From PALSA-607 sp963825425 (GTDB lineage Bacteria; Actinomycetota; Actinomycetes; Acidothermales; Acidothermaceae), in assembly GCA_963825425.1 (NCBI GenBank), contig CAWGTF010000011.1, positions 310,001 through 374,000 of the forward strand: a stretch of DNA of 64,000 nucleotides, written 5' to 3'. Position numbers and translations under genes: made by a program. The notes under the pieces were generated by a model. It did no database searches and was not told the origin of the DNA. It saw only the letters and a program-made list of their open reading frames with translations. Positions 18,995 to 28,656 of the stretch are shown in pieces (position 1 is the first letter of the stretch; the number at the start of each line of letters is the position of its first letter).

Positions 18995-20314
18995 GTGAAA
19001 GCTGTCGACGCCACTTCGCAGGCTCTGTTCGACCGTGCGCTCGCGGTGACACCGGGTGGCGTGAACTCGCCGGTGCGGGCGTTTCGCGGCGTCGGGGGTA
19101 CGCCGCGCTTCATGGCCCGCGGTCACGGCCCGTATCTGGTCGACGTCGACGGCGTCGAGTACGTCGACCTGGTGTGCTCATGGGGGCCCCTGGTGCTCGG
19201 GCACGCGCACCCGAGCGTGGTCGACGCAATTGCCTCGGTTGCAAGCAAAGGCACCAGCTTCGGGACGCCGACTGCGGGCGAGGTCGAACTCGCCGAGGAG
19301 ATCGTGGCTCGGGTAGGGCCGGTCGAGCAGGTGCGGTTGGTCAGCTCAGGGACCGAGGCCACCATGAGCGCGCTGCGGTTGGCGCGCGGCTTCACCGGCC
19401 GGTCGAAGGTCGTGAAGTTTGCCGGTTGCTACCACGGCCACGTCGATGCCTTGCTCGCCGCCGCCGGATCGGGAGTCGCCACTTTGGCGCTGCCCGATTC
19501 CGCCGGGGTCACCGGAGCGTCGGCCGCCGACACGATCGTGGCGCCCTACAACGACCTCGCGGCGGTCGACGCGGCCTTCGCGTCCTATGGGCAGCAGATT
19601 GCGTGCGTGATTACTGAGGCGGCAGCAGCGAACATGGGGGTGGTCGCGCCAGCCGCCGGCTTCAACGCCGGGCTACGCGAGATCGCGCACCGTCACGGGG
19701 CATTGCTGATCATCGACGAGGTCATGACCGGCTTCCGGGTATCGGCGACGGGCTGGCACGGCCTCGAAGGCGTCGACGCCGATCTCCTCACCTTCGGCAA
19801 GGTCATGGGCGGGGGGCTGCCAGCGGCCGCCTTCGGCGGCCGGGCGGACGTCATGTCGATGCTGGCTCCTGCTGGGCCGGTCTACCAAGCCGGCACGCTG
19901 TCCGGAAATCCGCTCGCGACCGCCGCCGGGCTCGCGACGCTGCGCGCGTGCACGCCGCAGGTCTACGCGCATCTCGACGCGACGCGCCGCGCAGGTCGGC
20001 GCGCTTGGCGTCCGCGGCGCTCACTGAGGCGGGCGTCGCGCACCGCTTGCAGTACGCGGGCAACCTGTTCTCGTTGTTCTTCACCGATCGCGATGTCGCG
20101 AACTTCGACGATGCGCGGAGGCAGGAGTCCTGGCGCTACGCCGCCTTCTTCCATGCGTTGCTCGACCGCGGCGTGTACGCCCCGCCGTCCGCCTTCGAAG
20201 CCTGGTTTGTGTCGGCGGCCCATGATGACGCGGCGATCGATCGGATCGCAGACGGCGTTACCGCACGCAGCGCGAGCCGCCGCGAGCAGCGTCCGACCGG
20301 AGGTCGGCAGATGA
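18995..20314 (+). CDS. hemL: Glutamate-1-semialdehyde 2,1-aminomutase (two frameshifts)
   Basis: PLP enzyme turning GSA into 5-aminolevulinate, the step after HemA. GGVNSPVRAFRGVGGTPRF, DLVCSWGPLVLGHAHP, VSSGTEATMSALRLARG, KFAGCYHGHVDALL, LLIIDEVMTGFRV and the PLP lysine in TFGKVMGGGLPAAAFGG. Net shifts near 19990 and 20255 rejoin to YAGNLFSLFFTD, PPSAFEAWFVSAAH and a normal C-terminus LPHAARAAASSVRPEVGR. The GTG at 18995 follows GGGAGA. The TGA at 20312-20314 overlaps the next ATG. It is separate from the rex-hem operon. Confidence 0.94.
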   Translation: MKAVDATSQALFDRALAVTPGGVNSPVRAFRGVGGTPRFMARGHGPYLVDVDGVEYVDLVCSWGPLVLGHAHPSVVDAIASVASKGTSFGTPTAGEVELAEEIVARVGPVEQVRLVSSGTEATMSALRLARGFTGRSKVVKFAGCYHGHVDALLAAAGSGVATLALPDSAGVTGASAADTIVAPYNDLAAVDAAFASYGQQIACVITEAAAANMGVVAPAAGFNAGLREIAHRHGALLIIDEVMTGFRVSATGWHGLEGVDADLLTFGKVMGGGLPAAAFGGRADVMSMLAPAGPVYQAGTLSGNPLATAAGLATLRACTPQVYAHLDATRRAGRRAWRPRRSLRRASRTACSTRATCSRCSSPIAMSRTSTMRGGRSPGATPPSSMRCSTAACTPRRPPSKPGLCRRPMMTRRSIGSQTALPHAARAAASSVRPEVGR

Positions 20315-20946
20315 GCGAGCGCACCGTCGTCCATCTGCTTCGGCATGGCGAGGTGAACAACCCCGATCACCTTCTCTACGGTCGCTTGCCCGGTTTTCAG
20401 CTGACCGACGCGGGCCAGGCGATGGCGAAGCGCGCTGCGGCCGCGGTCGCGGAGCGCGACATCGTGACCGTGATCTCGTCCCCGCTCGAGCGGGCGATCG
20501 AGACCGCGACCCCGGTGGCGGAACAATTCGACCTCGAGATCGCCATCGACGAGCGGCTGATCGAGGCCACCAATGTGTTCGAGGGGCTGACATTCGGCGT
20601 CGGCGACGGTTCGCTTCGCCGTCCGGCGCACTGGCGGTATCTGATCAATCCCTTTCGGCCCTCGTGGGGGGAGCCGTATCGCGAGCTCGCCGCGCGGGTG
20701 CTGGCCGCCGTTGCGAGTGCACGTGACGCTGCACGCGGTCACGAAGCGATCTGCGTCAGCCACCAGCTGCCGATCTGGACAGCGCGGCAGCAGGTGGCCG
20801 GGAAGCACCTGTGGCACGACCCGCGACGCCGGCAGTGCGCGCTTGGCAGTCTCACGAGTTTCACCTTCGACGGCGACCTGATCGTCGGCGTCGAGTACAC
20901 CGAGCCGTCCGGCCACGCCGGCGCCGGACAGGTCGCGGGAGCTTGA
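20311..20946 (+). CDS. Histidine phosphatase / phosphoglycerate mutase-like protein
   Basis: 211 aa. The catalytic phospho-histidine motif VVHLLRHGEVNNPDHLLYGRLP is at the N-terminus, then SSPLERAIETATPVAEQ, the acid in DERLIEATNVFEGL and the second histidine in AICVSHQLPIWTARQ. The ATG overlaps the hemL stop (ATGA). The position between hemL and the resA-type thioredoxin matches the actinobacterial hemL-ccs neighbourhood. Substrate not known. Confidence 0.88.
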   Translation: MSERTVVHLLRHGEVNNPDHLLYGRLPGFQLTDAGQAMAKRAAAAVAERDIVTVISSPLERAIETATPVAEQFDLEIAIDERLIEATNVFEGLTFGVGDGSLRRPAHWRYLINPFRPSWGEPYRELAARVLAAVASARDAARGHEAICVSHQLPIWTARQQVAGKHLWHDPRRRQCALGSLTSFTFDGDLIVGVEYTEPSGHAGAGQVAGA

Positions 20947-20947
20947 C

Positions 20948-21540
20948 GTGCCGTCGTTGCGCCTGATCGCCGCGCCCATCGCGCTTGCCATGGTGGCTGG
21001 GTCTCAGCGGCTGCTCGACGTCGGCCTCGGCCACCAACGATCAGCAAACCAACTACGTCGCGCTGAATGGTGTCGGTGTGCTCAGCGTGTACGCGGACGG
21101 CCATCGCAAGCTGGCGCCCACTGTCTCGGGCACCGACCTCAACGGGTCATCCACTGACGCTGGCCCAGTTCGCCGGCAAGGTGATCGTGCTGAACTTCTG
21201 GGCGTCGTGGTGCCCGCCGTGTCGCAGCGAGGCGGCCGCCCTTGAGCAGGTGTACACCGACACTCGGGCGTCGGGGGTGCAGTTCGTCGGCGTCGACATC
21301 AGGGAGAACGGCGTCTCCGACGGCGTCCACTTCGAGACGACCCACCACATCGACTATCCGAGCTTCTCCGACCAGGCATCGCGTATCGCGCTGGACTTTC
21401 GGAGCACCGGCGTTGAGACACCGCCGACGACGATCGTGATCGATCGCCAAGGGCACATCGCCGCTCGCGGGCTCGGCGAGATGACGTATACGCAGTTGCT
21501 GTCCGTCGTGAAATCGCTAGCGGCGCAGGCCTCAACGTGA
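20948..21540 (+). CDS. resA: ResA/TlpA-like thiol-disulfide lipoprotein (two frameshifts)
   Basis: Extracytoplasmic thioredoxin that keeps apocytochrome c heme-binding cysteines reduced. After correcting a net +1 shift near 21001 the N-terminus is a lipoprotein signal ending in AGLSGC (lipobox Cys about residue 22). After a second shift near 21152 comes LAQFAGKVIVLNFWASWCPPCRSEAA with the WCPPC active site, VGVDIRENG and the cis-Pro region TGVETPPTTIVIDRQG. About 195 aa. It precedes ccdA with a GTGA overlap. Confidence 0.9.
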
Positions 21541-22308
21541 CGGTCGCGTCGGTCGGTAGTTCCTTTCAACACACCGTGCTGACAGGCCCGCTACTGCTGG
21601 CATTGCCCTTGGCGCTGATCGCTGGTGTGGTCTCGTTCCTGTCTCCCTGCGTCGTTCCGCTCGTGCCCGGCTACCTGTCCTACATCACCGGGCTAAGTGG
21701 TGCAGACATCGACGATGCGCGGGGTGGCCGGTCGCGGCCGGGTGCTGGCCGGCGCGCTCTTGTTTGTCCTCGGGTTCTCCGTCGTATTCGTCATCTCCGG
21801 AGCTCTCTTCGGGTACGCGGGAGCAACCGTCCGCGCCCACACTGTGCTGATCGATCGAATCCTCGGCATCGTCATCATCGCCCTCGGCTTGGTCTTCATG
21901 GGCCTGGTCCCCGGGCTGCAGCGCGAAGCTAGATTTCACCGGGTGCCCGCAGCCGGAATTGCAGGCGCTCCGATCCTGGGGTTCATGTTCGGGGTCGGCT
22001 GGACGCCATGCATCGGGCCGACGTTGGGTGCGGTCCAGAGTCTGGCCTTTCAGGGATCCAGCGCTACACAGGGCGCGCTGCTCACGTTTGCGTATTGCCT
22101 TGGTCTTGGACTGCCTTTCATCGTCACGGCGCTAGCGTTCCGTCGCGCGATTGGGGTGCTCGGCGTCGTCAAGCGGCACTACGCGTTGGTCACCAGAATC
22201 GGCGGCGTGATGCTGATCGTCGTCGGTGTGCTCCTCGTCACCGGCGCGTGGCACACGCTGGTCGGCGACCTGCAGTCAACGATCACCGGCTACGTGCCGG
22301 CGGTGTGA
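21537..22308 (+). CDS. ccdA: CcdA-like cytochrome c biogenesis membrane protein (frameshifted)
   Basis: Carries electrons across the membrane to ResA. GVVSFLSPCVVPLVPGYLSYITGLSG holds the first conserved cysteine and prolines; after a net +1 shift near 21715 the reading continues VLAGALLFVLGFSVVFVISG, then the second redox cysteine in GFMFGVGWTPCIGPTLGAV and four more membrane spans. About 256 aa. It starts on the resA stop and its own TGA (22306-22308) abuts the resB GTG. Confidence 0.92.
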
Positions 22309-23958
22309 GTGAGCGAAATTCCCACGGACGTCGATGATGTCGCAGCCGCGGCGAAGCTCGACACCGCACCGGTTGACCGCGAGGAGCCGGTCGAGCAAGA
22401 CGAGCTTGGCACCCGTCAACGAGGTGGACGTTCAACCGCGACGTCGGTTCTCGGTTGGTTGCGGTGGGCTTGGTACTCGCTGACGTCGATGCGAACCGCA
22501 CTCATCCTGCTGTTCCTGCTCGCGCTCGCCGCGGTGCCGGGAAGCGTTCTTCCACAGCATGCGAGCAACCCGCTACGTGTACGCCAGTACTACGTCGACC
22601 ATCCGACGCTCGCGCCGATCATCAACGCCATCGGCGGGTTCGACGTCTTCGGCTCTCCGTGGTTCGCAGCGGTCTACCTGTTGTTGTTCATTTCGCTCGC
22701 CGGGTGCGTCATCCCGCGTAGTCGCCGGCATATTCGCGCGATGCGGGCGCGCCCGCCGGTGGCACCGCGAAACCTTGCACGACTGCCGTATTTCACAAGT
22801 TGGACCACAGATGTGCCCCCCGACGCCGTCGTCACTGCGTCGTACGACTTGCTCCGTTCGAAGCGATTTCGGGCGGACGCCGCTTCGACCAGCGTCGCGG
22901 CCGAGAAGGGCCATCTGCGTGAGACCGGCAACCTGGTCTTCCACCTGTCGCTACTCGTCGTGCTGGTCGGCATCGCGGTGTCGTCGAACTTCGGCTTCAC
23001 CGGAACCGTGCTCGTGACCGAGCACACCGGCTTCTCTGACACCGCGATTGCTTATGACGATCTGAAGGTCGGCGCCCTGGTGAGCAGGACCAAGCTGCCG
23101 CCGTTCTCCTTCACGCTGGACTCGTTCGACGCGACGTACGAGCGCACGGGCGCGACGCGCGGGGCGGCGAACAGCTTCGACGCGCACATCACCTGGCAGC
23201 CGAACCCGAGCGCGCCGGCGCGCCACGACGACATCACCGTGAACCACCCGTTGAGCACTGGTGGCGCAAACGTCTACCTGGTCGGCCACGGCTACGCGCC
23301 GCATTTGCGGGTGACGGACGGATCCGGGCAGGTATTCGACCAGGTGACGCCGTTCCTGCCGCAGGGCAGCACCTTCGAGTCGCAGGGTGTCGTGAAACTG
23401 CCCGACGCATTGCCGCAGCAACTCGGCATCACCGGCTTCTTCTTGCCGTCTGCAGTCGACGATCCGAGCGGCCGACCGATCTCCGTCTTTCCTGCACCCG
23501 ATAACCCGGTCGTTGTCATAGGAGTATTCGCCGGGAACCTCGGGCTCGACACCGGCGTCCCGCAGTCGGTGTACACACTCGACACTTCGAAGATGAAGCT
23601 GCTGGGGAGCACCCAACTTGCTCCGGGCCAGACGATGGTGCTGCCGGACGGCCAGGGCAGCGTGACGTTCGTCGGCTTCGATCAGTGGGCGACGTTCCAG
23701 ATCAGCCGCGACCCTGGCAAGGGCGTCGTCTTGGTGTCGGTGGCCTTCATGGTCGCCGGATTGCTGCTGTCGTTGCGGGTGCGCCGCCGCCGCTTCTGGG
23801 TGCGGGCGGTGCCTCAAGATCATGAACACGCTGGGCGTACCGTGGTCGAGGTCGGTGGCTTGACCAGAACTGACGCAAGCGGTGGCTTTGACGAGGAGTT
23901 CGCCGGCATGGTCGCGGCTCTGCAGGCAGAGTTGCCGCCTCAGCTTCGGGAGGATTAG
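22309..23958 (+). CDS. resB: ResB, cytochrome c synthetase component
   Basis: System II heme-ligation membrane protein. Intact 549 aa. A charged N-terminus is followed by TM1 (TALILLFLLALAAVPGSVLPQ), a second span (AVYLLLFISLAGCVIPRSRRH), a third (LVFHLSLLVVLVGIAVSSNFGF), a large extracytoplasmic domain from about 230 to 455 with NHPLSTGGANVYLVGHGYAP, and a last span (VVLVSVAFMVAGLLLSLRVRRRR). It partners CcsB, three bases downstream. Confidence 0.95.
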   Translation: MSEIPTDVDDVAAAAKLDTAPVDREEPVEQDELGTRQRGGRSTATSVLGWLRWAWYSLTSMRTALILLFLLALAAVPGSVLPQHASNPLRVRQYYVDHPTLAPIINAIGGFDVFGSPWFAAVYLLLFISLAGCVIPRSRRHIRAMRARPPVAPRNLARLPYFTSWTTDVPPDAVVTASYDLLRSKRFRADAASTSVAAEKGHLRETGNLVFHLSLLVVLVGIAVSSNFGFTGTVLVTEHTGFSDTAIAYDDLKVGALVSRTKLPPFSFTLDSFDATYERTGATRGAANSFDAHITWQPNPSAPARHDDITVNHPLSTGGANVYLVGHGYAPHLRVTDGSGQVFDQVTPFLPQGSTFESQGVVKLPDALPQQLGITGFFLPSAVDDPSGRPISVFPAPDNPVVVIGVFAGNLGLDTGVPQSVYTLDTSKMKLLGSTQLAPGQTMVLPDGQGSVTFVGFDQWATFQISRDPGKGVVLVSVAFMVAGLLLSLRVRRRRFWVRAVPQDHEHAGRTVVEVGGLTRTDASGGFDEEFAGMVAALQAELPPQLRED

Positions 23959-23961
23959 ACC

Positions 23962-24981
23962 GTGGGCGTCGACGTCGGCCTCGCCACGCTGTCGAACGAA
24001 CTGATCGCCGGTGGCATCGCGGCCTACTCCCTGGGCTTCCTCGGCTATGCGGTCGACTCCGCCTTCGGCAACCACGCACCGCAGTTGCCCGACGAGAAAG
24101 CGGCCCGCCTCGACGTCCGCGTGCCTGCTCTTGTTGGGGCCGCGTCGGCTGCGAACGGCGCTGCCGCGACCGCGACGCCGGCGCAAGTGCCTGGACCACC
24201 CGCCGGTGGATCGTTTCTTTCGGCGCATGCCGGTCAGTTCGCGATCGCGGTCACTGCGGTCGGGTGGCTCCTGCACCTCGGCGCCATCGTCAGCCGCGGG
24301 CTTTCGGTGCACCGGTTGCCGTGGGGCAACATGTACGAGTTCACGCTGGCGCTGACGTTTACCGCGGTCACGGCGTTCTTGGTGATCATGATGCGGCAAC
24401 CCGCGCGCTACCTCGGCGTCTTCGTCATGGCGCCGGTCGTACTAGCCCTCGGTATCGCGGTGCTGGTGCTCTACGTCGCGCCGGCGCCGCTGGTGCCCGC
24501 CCTGCATTCGTACTGGCTGGCGATCCACGTGACAGCGGCCATCATCGCGTCCGGGGTCTTCACCGTCGCGACCGCGGCCACGACGATGTTCCTGGTCGCC
24601 GATCACTACGAGACGGCGACGGCTGCCGGCCGCCGGGTGCGATTCTCCGGACTGGCCAGGATCATGCCGTCGGCGTCCGTTCTCGATCGCACGGCCTACC
24701 GCGCCTACGCCTTCGCCTTCCCGGTCTGGACGTTCGCGGTCATCGCCGGCGCGATCTGGGCGGAGTATGCGTGGGGTCACTACTGGCAGTGGGACCCGAA
24801 GGAGACCTGGGCGTTCATCACCTGGGTGATCTACGCCGGCTACCTGCACGCGCGGGCGACGGCGGGCTGGCGCGGACGCAATGCCGCCTACATCGCGATG
24901 CTCGGGTTCGCCTCGATCATCTTCAACTTCTTCATCGTGAACATCTTCATCAGCGGCATGCACTCCTACGCCGGCGTGTGA
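23962..24981 (+). CDS. ccsB: CcsB/CcsA-family heme handling protein
   Basis: Second half of the System II cytochrome c synthetase. Intact 339 aa with about eight membrane spans. The heme-binding WWD-type motif is visible as WGHYWQWDPKETWAFITW near residue 273, and histidines flank it (LHLGAIVSRGLSVHRLPWGN; LHSYWLAIHVTAA). It closes the resA-ccdA-resB-ccsB operon, 54 bases before the UbiD-family gene. Confidence 0.95.
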   Translation: MGVDVGLATLSNELIAGGIAAYSLGFLGYAVDSAFGNHAPQLPDEKAARLDVRVPALVGAASAANGAAATATPAQVPGPPAGGSFLSAHAGQFAIAVTAVGWLLHLGAIVSRGLSVHRLPWGNMYEFTLALTFTAVTAFLVIMMRQPARYLGVFVMAPVVLALGIAVLVLYVAPAPLVPALHSYWLAIHVTAAIIASGVFTVATAATTMFLVADHYETATAAGRRVRFSGLARIMPSASVLDRTAYRAYAFAFPVWTFAVIAGAIWAEYAWGHYWQWDPKETWAFITWVIYAGYLHARATAGWRGRNAAYIAMLGFASIIFNFFIVNIFISGMHSYAGV

Positions 24982-25035
24982 GTCGGCCGGGCTGCCGGTG
25001 GGCGCCATCCGGGGCGACCCGCGATACTTGATCCC

Positions 25036-26484
25036 ATGAGCTTCGCCGACCTGCCCGAGTTCCTCGAGCGCCTGGAGAAGGACGGCGACCTCGTGCGGGT
25101 CAAGGCGCAGGTCGATCCGTATCTGGAGATCACCGAGATCGTCGACCGGGTGGTGCGCGCCGGCGGTCCGGCGCTGCTGTTCGAGAACGTCAAGGGCTCG
25201 AAGCTGCCGCTGGCGATGAACGTGTTCGGCACCACCGCCCGGATGGCCAAGGCGCTCGGCGTCGACGACCTCGACGAGATCGGCGCACGCATCGGCGACC
25301 TGCTCAAGCCCGAACTGCCGAACGGCTTCGCCGGTCTCAAGGATGCGATGAGCAAGCTCGGCCAGCTGCGCGACGTCCCGCCGAAGAGGGTGCGCAAGGG
25401 CGACTGCCAGGACGTCGTGGTGAAGGGCGACAAGGTCGACCTGATGTCCTTGCCCGCGCTGCACACCTGGCCCGACGACGGCGGTTCGTACTTCAACCTC
25501 GGACTGACTCACACCAAGCACCCGGAGACCGGCCAGCGCAACCTCGGGCTGTACCGGTTGCAGCGGCACGACGCACGCACGATCGCGATGCACTGGCAGA
25601 TCCACAAGGACTCCAACGCCCATCACGCCGTCGCCGAGCGCGAGGCGAGCGACTGCCGGTGGCGATCGCGTTCGGCTGCGACCCGGTGGTGACGTACGCG
25701 GCGTCCGCGCCGCTGCCCAGCGACATCGACGAGTACCTGTTCGCGGGCTTCTTGCGGCAGGAGCGGGTCGAGATGGTCGACTGCGTGACGGTGCCGCTGC
25801 AGGTGCCGGCCGACGCGCAGGTGGTCCTCGAGGGTTGGCTCGAGCCGGGCGAGCGGCGGCCCGAGGGGCCGTTCGGCGACCACACCGGTTTCTACACGCC
25901 GGTCGAGCCCTTCCCGGCTCTGACGATCGACTGCATGACGATGCAGAAGAACCCGGTCTTCCAGAGCGATCGTGGTCGGTCGACCGCCGCAGAGGACGGG
26001 CCGCTGGGCAAGGCGACCGAGCGGATCTTCCTGCCGCTGGTGAAGTTGCTGATCCCCGACATCGTCGACATGGACATGCCGGTCGAGGGCGTGTTTCACA
26101 ACTGCGTGATCGTCAGCATCGACAAGCGATTCCCGAAGCACGCACACAAGGTGATGCACGCGATCTGGGGCGCCGGCATGTTGTCGCTCGCGAAGCTGAT
26201 CGTGGTCGTCGACGCCGACTGCGACGTGCACGACTACTCCGAGGTGGCCTGGCGCGCGTTCGGCAACGTCGACTACAGCCCACGACCTGGTGCAATCCGT
26301 CGGCCCGGTCGACCACCTCGATCACGCGAGCTACCAGCAGTTCTGGGGCGGCAAGGTCGGCATCGACGCGACCGCAAAGTTGCCGACCGAGGGCTACACC
26401 CGCGGTTGGCCGGAGATGATCACGCAGGATCCCGCGGTCGTCGAGCGAGTGACCGCCCGCTGGAAGGAGTTCGGCATTTCATGA
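25036..26484 (+). CDS. ubiD: UbiD-family decarboxylase, probable menaquinone-route enzyme (two frameshifts)
   Basis: prFMN-dependent decarboxylase. SFADLPEFLERLEKDGDLVRV at the N-terminus, GGPALLFENVKGSKLP, TGQRNLGLYRLQRHDART (prFMN-site Arg/Glu region), VAIAFGCDP, EGPFGDHTGFYTP and KWKEFG-type end ARWKEFGIS. Net shifts near 25643 and 26280 divide it; one missing G at the first restores EGERLPVAIAFG. About 482 aa. With UbiA and UbiX beside it and mqnE, mqnA and mqnC downstream, it is probably the decarboxylase of the futalosine pathway (MqnL type). Its stop overlaps the ubiA start. Confidence 0.88.
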
Positions 26485-27393
26485 GCGCGACCGCTGCCGT
26501 TGACCCCGGCTGCGCGGACGCCCGGCCGGGTCAAGGCGTTCCTCGACCTGGTGCGGTTCGAGCATTCGGTGTTCGCGCTGCCGTTCGCCTACATCGCTGC
26601 GCTGACGGCGATGGCTGAGTGTCAACGGCCACGTGCACTGGCGGCAACTTGCACTGGTCACGATCGCGATGGTCGGCGCACGCACCTTCGCGATGGCGGT
26701 CAACCGCATCGTCGACCGCCACATCGACGCGCGCAACCCGCGAACGCAAGGGCGCGAACTCGTCACCGGCGTTGTCAGCCTGCGGACGGCGTGGGCGGGC
26801 GCGATCGTCGCGCTCGTGGTCCTCATGGTCGCCGCGGCGCCCTCAACCGGGTCTGCTTCGTGCTCGCTCCGGTCGCGGCGATCGTCCTCGCTGCCTACCC
26901 GTACGCGAAGCGGTTCACCTGGGCGCCGCACGCGGTGCTCGGCCTCGCCCAGACGATCGGTCCGATCGGCGCGTGGATGGCCGTGACCGGTCGCTGGTCA
27001 TGGACGGCGGTGGTGCTCGGCCTCGCGGTCGGTTGCTGGATCGGCGGCTTCGACATCATCTACGCCCTGCAGGACTACCGGATCGACCGCGAGATCGGCG
27101 TCAAGTCGTTGCCGGCGCGGTTCGGGCCGCAGGTCGCCTTGGCCTTCTCGCGGGTCGCGCACTACGCGACGGTGTTGCTGCTGCTCTGGTTCGGCGTGCT
27201 CGCGCATCTCGGCTGGACATGGACGGCGGGGGTCGCCGCCGCAGCCGTCGCGCTGGCCTACGAGCAGCATCTGGTGAAGCCTGACGACCTCTCCAAGGTC
27301 AACCGCGCGTTCTTCACCGTCAACGGTTTCGTCGGCATCGGGCTGTTCTGTTTCGCGGTTGCCGACCTGCTGTCGCGCGGGCTCCGGGGATGA
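26481..27393 (+). CDS. ubiA: UbiA-family prenyltransferase, probable MqnP (three frameshifts)
   Basis: Membrane enzyme attaching the polyprenyl chain to the dihydroxynaphthoate ring. Pieces: VKAFLDLVRFEHSVFALPFAYIAALTAM, then VNGHVHWRQLALVTIAMVGARTFAMAVNRIVDRHIDARNPRTQGREL (first Asp motif NRIVDRHID), then FVLAPVAAIVLAAYPYAKRFTWAPHAVLGLAQTIGPIGAW and the second Asp motif YALQDYRIDREIGVKSLPARFG. Shifts lie near 26500, 26618 and 26835. About 300 aa, nine spans. The start at ATG 26481 (ATGA overlap) needs the first shift; a TTG at 26500 would not. Confidence 0.88.
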
Positions 27394-27403
27394 CTGGGTG
27401 GGG

Positions 27404-28082
27404 ATGAGCAGCGCGGGGATGACCGGCGCGGGGCGGGTGCCGTGGATCGTCGGTGTCAGTGGCGCCAGCGGAACCCCTTACGCCGCAGCGGTTCTGCGCG
27501 GCCTGCTGGACGCCGGGCTACCCGTCGACCTGGTCGTGTCGCGGGCCGCGCGGCTGACGTTGCTCGATGAAACCGGCATCGCTTGGCACGACGACCCCGA
27601 CAGCCTCCACGCATGGCTGACGTCACGGCTTGATGCCGATCTGCCTATGGACTTACCTCTCGCGGCGGTGGACGCGATCGATCACGTCCGTTTCTGGTCG
27701 CCCGGCGACCTCGCGGCCGGCCCGTCGAGCGGTTCGTATCTCGCGCGGGGCATGGTCGTCGTGCCCGCCAGCACGGCAGCGGTTGCCGGCATCGCGATCG
27801 GGCTGTCGAAGGATCTGCTCCAACGGGCCGCAGATGTGTCATTGAAGGAACGGCGCCCGCTGATCGTCGTCCCGCGTGAAATGCCACTCACCGGCGCGAC
27901 GCTGCGCCATCTGGTCACCCTCGATGCGGCCGGCGCTGTCGTGTTACCTGCGAGTCCGGCGTTCTACAGCAAGCCCAAGACCATGCAGCAGTTGGTCGAC
28001 TTCGTCGCAGGCAAGATCCTTGACGTTCTGGGCGTCGATCATGATCTGTTCACGCGTTGGGACGGGCGCATCGGCGAGCTAG
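27404..28082 (+). CDS. ubiX: UbiX-family flavin prenyltransferase
   Basis: Makes the prenylated FMN that UbiD needs. IVGVSGASGTPYAAAVLRGLL binds FMN; GSYLARGMVVVPASTAAVAGIAIGLSKDLLQRAADVSLKERRPLIVVPREMPLTGATLRHLVTLDAAGAVVLPASPAFY is the typical core (about residues 110-190). The frame remains open to 28540, running antisense through the BldC-like gene. Family length (about 210-225 aa) suggests the true end is near the TAG at 28080-28082, one base out of frame. Start ATG 27404, with ATG 27419 as alternative. Confidence 0.85.
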
Positions 28083-28119
28083 CCGCACCCGTCCCCGAAC
28101 GTCAGGTCGTGCCCGAAGG

Positions 28120-28341
28120 TCAGCCCTCGGATGCTTCCAATGCCAGCGAGCCGATCGAGTCGAGATCGGAGTCGCCGCGCAACAGGGCGCGAACCTCGGA
28201 TTCCCGGAAGCGCCGATGGCCCCCGGGCGTGCGGATGCTGCCGATCCGGCCGGAAGCTGCCCAGCGTGTCACGGTCTTCGGGTCGACCCGAAACAAGCTG
28301 GCAACCTCTCCGGGTGTCAGGAGCCGGTCACGGTTCTCCAC
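28120..28341 (-). CDS. BldC-like small HTH regulator
   Basis: 73 aa: MENRDRLLTPGEVASLFRVDPKTVTRWAASGRIGSIRTPGGHRRFRESEVRALLRG, a single MerR-like winged HTH very close to Streptomyces BldC in length and sequence (RVDPKTVTRWA, IRTxGGHRR). BldC-type proteins bind cooperatively at direct repeats and control development. It converges on ubiX and diverges from mqnE, with a long shared upstream region. Target genes unknown. Confidence 0.88.
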   Translation of the reverse strand: MENRDRLLTPGEVASLFRVDPKTVTRWAASGRIGSIRTPGGHRRFRESEVRALLRGDSDLDSIGSLALEASEG

Positions 28342-28656
28342 TGTGATGTGCCTTTCTGCGGGACGCGGTGCTGCGAATTGCTTTCGCGGGACCCCTCACA
28401 GATGTGTACACGCGGATGTGTCGTCTCGTCTGCTTTTGGCGCACGTTAGTTGCGTTGCGGACAAAAAAGTCGGGGTGGTCGTTACGAGACGGTCACTCCT
28501 AGTAGCGGAATTGGGGTACAAGAGGCCCGATAGGGGCTAACAGTCGCCACATGATCGCTGTCCGTAACGAATGGTCGTCCGGGCGTGGTGCCGGACCACA
28601 CGCAGTTGTGCGCCCCGAACGCACCTGATCAAACGCAGGCCGTGCATGCTTGAACC
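28342..28656. promoter_or_regulatory. Divergent promoter region between the BldC-like gene and mqnE
   Basis: 315 bp without a supported gene. It contains AT-richer stretches (28440-28475) and two short inverted repeats near mqnE: GTGGT-GCCGG-ACCAC (about 28585-28599) and GTGCG-N7-CGCAC (28608-28624). I see no convincing -35/-10 pair. The second repeat is not a good Rex match. Confidence 0.4.

Noticed and set aside
19948..20946. Apparent HemL-phosphoglycerate mutase fusion
   Set aside because: The alternative frame gives a normal HemL C-terminus (LPHAARAAASSVRPEVGR) and a TGA overlapping the mutase ATG, so a net +1 error near 20255 explains the read-through.
28120..28341. Second excisionase-like gene as mobile-element cargo
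   Set aside because: Its sequence is BldC-like (RVDPKTVTRWA) and it sits in a conserved menaquinone locus with no mobile-element features.
28585..28624. Third Rex operator upstream of mqnE (TTGTGCG start)
   Set aside because: Only the left half-site is plausible; the right half (CGCAC) does not match TTCACA.
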